NCBI GenBank assembly: GCA_934162615.1
Contig: CAKPJK010000004.1
Location: 1-57,753, forward strand
From: an uncultured Clostridia bacterium
GTDB lineage: Bacteria; Bacillota; Clostridia; TANB77; CAG-508
Reading direction: 5' to 3'
DNA: 57,753 nucleotides
The position numbers and the translations under genes were made by a program. Below, in pieces: positions 55,673 to 57,753 of this stretch; the stretch's first letter is position 1; the number at the start of each line of letters is the position of its first letter. Under the pieces are notes generated by a model. That model saw nothing but the letters and a program-made list of their open reading frames with translations, did not search any database and had not been told where the DNA came from.

Positions 55673-56017
55673 TTAGTTAGATGCCCACCTAAACATTTTT
55701 ATATCATTATATTTTTTTAATACTTTTTTGTATTTTTCGTATTCTTCATCCCATAATGCTTCTGGTACTTTGTCAAACGCTGTGAATATTTTTTCTGCTT
55801 CTGCTAGATATATTACCTGCTCTTGTGATGACATGTTTTCATATTGCCTTGCAAACTTGTCTAGTTTGTCCAGCATTTGGTTGGCTTCTATAAAGTCCCA
55901 AAAGTCTTTTATTTTTATTCCTAATAATTTTATTTGTGTTATTGCAAATAATATTAATGCTGCTACCAAAAATACTAATATATATATTATTACTAATAAT
56001 GTTTTCATTTTTTCCAC
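55673..56017 (-). CDS. Small single-helix membrane protein, unknown
   Basis: The 114-residue protein has an N-terminal hydrophobic helix (about 5-27) and a charged helical remainder with KFARQYENMSSQEQVIYLAEA. I do not recognise a family. It lies between the LCP gene and a terminator. The ribosome binding site AAGGTGG is good, so the gene looks real. Confidence 0.7.
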   Translation of the reverse strand: MEKMKTLLVIIYILVFLVAALILFAITQIKLLGIKIKDFWDFIEANQMLDKLDKFARQYENMSSQEQVIYLAEAEKIFTAFDKVPEALWDEEYEKYKKVLKKYNDIKMFRWASN

Positions 56018-56092
56018 CTTTTTTCCATTGTATTTTCAAAATTATATCATATATGTTATTTTTATGCAATTATTTTTTTATTTTTACATTAT

Positions 56093-56134
56093 AAAAAATA
56101 CCTTCTGTTTTAGTTAATCAGAAGGTATTTTTTT
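56093..56134. terminator. Bidirectional terminator
   Basis: Stem AAAAAATACCTTCTG with CAGAAGGTATTTTTTT (56093-56107 and 56119-56134) just after the coiled-coil gene. Confidence 0.9.
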
Positions 56135-56138
56135 ATTT

Positions 56139-56516
56139 TTATACTACATATCTTTTTAAGTTGTTTATTTCATATTCAAACATTCTATGTTCTTTTTCGT
56201 TTTTTTCATTGTATTCTTTCATTTCTTTACGCATTTTTATTTGTTCTTCAAGTATTTGTGCTATGTTATTACTCATGTAATCTAATTTATCCATAATACT
56301 ATCTGATCTTTTTGTTTGTTTAGCGTCTACATAGTCTATTTTTTTATTTAAGTTGTCGTTTACTGCATCGATTTTATTGTTTAATTTTTCTTCTACTGCA
56401 TCGATTTTATTATTTAGTCTTTCTTCTACTGCATCGATTTTATTATCCAAATTTTCTAACTTACCACTTATTTCGTCAAATTTTTGCAATACAACTTTTT
56501 CAAATTCACTACTCAT
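56139..56516 (-). CDS. Short coiled-coil protein with 11-residue repeats
   Basis: The 125-residue protein is nearly all coiled coil. It has four tandem 11-residue units like NKIDAVEERLN, also visible as 33-bp direct repeats at about 56365-56465. An 11-residue period suits a right-handed or straight coil. The ribosome binding site GGAGG is near the ATG. Similar small coils occur in phage and chromosome proteins, but I cannot assign a role. Confidence 0.75.
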   Translation of the reverse strand: MSSEFEKVVLQKFDEISGKLENLDNKIDAVEERLNNKIDAVEEKLNNKIDAVNDNLNKKIDYVDAKQTKRSDSIMDKLDYMSNNIAQILEEQIKMRKEMKEYNEKNEKEHRMFEYEINNLKRYVV

Positions 56517-56666
56517 TATATATCCCTCCTTTCTTTTCTTTTTTGCCTCTTGAATTAATCCCCCAAAAATAGGCAGAATATAAATTTGTACTCTGAAGGA
56601 GTTTGAAGTAAAATGTGTTAGAATATAAAAATATGAACAAAAAATTCCTCAGATTAAAAATACTAA

Positions 56667-56698
56667 AATAAGTATGGCATTATAATACCATACTTATT
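56667..56698 (-). terminator. Terminator after galE
   Basis: A perfect 11-bp stem AATAAGTATGG/CCATACTTATT, followed on the minus strand by TTTAGTATTTTT. Confidence 0.8.
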
Positions 56699-56728
56699 TG
56701 TAAAAATCAACTATTTATTGTAAATTTT

Positions 56729-57739
56729 TTAATTTTTTTGACTTTCTTCAATATAATGCCAACTATCTTTGCACATATCATCGATATTTTTTTCTGCAAC
56801 CCATCCTAATTCTTCTTTTGCCTTAGTAGGGTCAGCATAACATGTAGCAATATCTCCAGGTCTACGAGGCGCTATTTTGTAAGGAACTGCTTTCCCTGTT
56901 GCTTTTTCAAAACCTTTTACCATGTCTAGAACACTGTATCCATGTCCTGTTCCTAAATTGTAAATATATAATCCTTCATTTTCTTTTTCTAGTTTTTCTA
57001 ATGCTTTTATATGTCCTTTTGCTAAGTCTACAACATGTATGTAATCTCTTACACCTGTTCCATCTGGTGTATTGTAATCATTTCCAAATACTGATAATTC
57101 TTTTAATGTTCCAGCTGCGACTCTTGCTACATATGGCATTAAGTTGTTTGGAATTCCCTTTGGTTCTTCACCAATTAGTCCACTTTCATGTGCTCCTACT
57201 GGATTGAAATATCTTAGTATACAGATGTCCCATGTGTTATCAGATTTGTAAATGTCTTTTAGTATTTGTTCTATAAATAATTTTGTTGTTCCATATGGAT
57301 TGGTTGTTCCACCTGTTGGTGTATCTTCTGTTATAGGCATTTTTTCTGGTTCACCATATACTGTTGCAGATGAACTAAATATGAATTTTTTGCATCCATA
57401 TTTTCTCATTGTGTCTAATAATACTAGTGCTCCTGATATGTTGTTTGTGTAATATTCTATTGGTTTTTGTACAGATTCTCCGACTGCTTTGTATCCTGCA
57501 AAGTTCATTACTGCTTCTATATTGTTTTCTTCAAATACTTTTTCTAGTTTTTCTTTGTCCATGTAGTCCATTTCATAAAATTTAAAGTCTTTTCCTGTTA
57601 TTTTTTTGATTGCTTCTAAAGCCTTTGGTGTACTGTTTGAGAAGTTGTCTATTATGACTATTTCTCTTCCTTTATTTAATAATTCTACTGCAGTGTGACT
57701 TCCTATAAATCCTGCTCCTCCTGGTAATAATATTGCCAT
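56729..57739 (-). CDS. galE: UDP-glucose 4-epimerase
   Basis: The 336-residue enzyme interconverts UDP-glucose and UDP-galactose. Motifs are the Rossmann GGAGFIGSHTAVELL, FAGYKAVGESV, SSSATVYGE, the YGTTK active site and YFNPVGAHESG. The ribosome binding site AAGGAGG is 7 bases before the ATG at 57739. It feeds UDP-galactose to the Glf enzyme of the polysaccharide operon. Confidence 0.96.
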   Translation of the reverse strand: MAILLPGGAGFIGSHTAVELLNKGREIVIIDNFSNSTPKALEAIKKITGKDFKFYEMDYMDKEKLEKVFEENNIEAVMNFAGYKAVGESVQKPIEYYTNNISGALVLLDTMRKYGCKKFIFSSSATVYGEPEKMPITEDTPTGGTTNPYGTTKLFIEQILKDIYKSDNTWDICILRYFNPVGAHESGLIGEEPKGIPNNLMPYVARVAAGTLKELSVFGNDYNTPDGTGVRDYIHVVDLAKGHIKALEKLEKENEGLYIYNLGTGHGYSVLDMVKGFEKATGKAVPYKIAPRRPGDIATCYADPTKAKEELGWVAEKNIDDMCKDSWHYIEESQKN

Positions 57740-57753
57740 TTTTATTCCTCCTT

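Noticed and set aside
56353..56466. 33-bp repeats as a CRISPR-like array
   Set aside because: The repeats are contiguous, without spacers, and encode an 11-residue coiled-coil period.

Overview
The window is very AT-rich, uses strong AGGAGG-type ribosome binding sites, and carries genes typical of Bacillota: rpmF, miaB, a DnaE-type polymerase, a SpoVK/CbxX-like AAA+ ATPase, a LytR-CpsA-Psr protein and a Wzx/Wzy polysaccharide locus. It most likely comes from a low-GC clostridial, probably gut-associated, bacterium. I cannot name the genus. Apart from asnB, all genes I accept lie on the minus strand. No rRNA, tRNA or CRISPR array was seen.

Layout. 1-1700: the 5' part of a gene for a solenoid protein made of near-identical 32-residue repeats. 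1732-4974: miaB, a DUF308 membrane protein, rpmF and a DUF5662 protein. 5150-6998: asnB (plus strand). 7153-12829: an unusual cluster with a permease, a HisRS-like protein, a PanC-like ligase and a PurD-like ATP-grasp protein, preceded by an MccF-like S66 peptidase. 12830-15203: a scrap zone with asnB C-terminal remnants, a disrupted MYG1-family gene and a decayed gene of unknown function. 15244-28297: an accessory island with an AAA+ ATPase, WYL regulator, DUF2779 nuclease, minimal FtsZ-like GTPase, ADP-ribosylglycohydrolase, PolC-like polymerase without an exonuclease domain, two RecA/DnaB-fold ATPases and a DnaJ C-terminal-domain-like protein. 28466-33050: dnaE, a CYTH protein and an XRE regulator. 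33214-38738: a His-Xaa-Ser (Hxs) peptide-maturation operon with an A24 prepilin-type peptidase and a MORN protein. 38947-40464: an MqsR-like toxin and a MqsA/HTH/Panacea antitoxin under a promoter whose spacer is a perfect palindrome. 40602-54056: a 14-gene capsule/exopolysaccharide operon with CDP-activated decorations and two LicD transferases. 54251-57739: an LCP protein, two small genes and galE.

The most important observation runs across the window. Four genes (asnB, the HisRS-like gene, the MYG1-like gene and the MqsR-like toxin) are interrupted by +1 frameshifts, and at five sites the break falls exactly on an in-frame CGG codon. Skipping the C, so that the next codon is GGN (Gly), restores the family sequence each time. 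By eye I found about 80 other CGG trinucleotides on the sense strand of intact genes, and every one straddles two codons. No intact gene uses CGG as a codon. This suggests that CGG is not read as Arg in this organism and instead causes a +1 shift or is read as a four-base CGGN codon. The main rival explanations are a recurrent assembly error or coincidental pseudogenisation.
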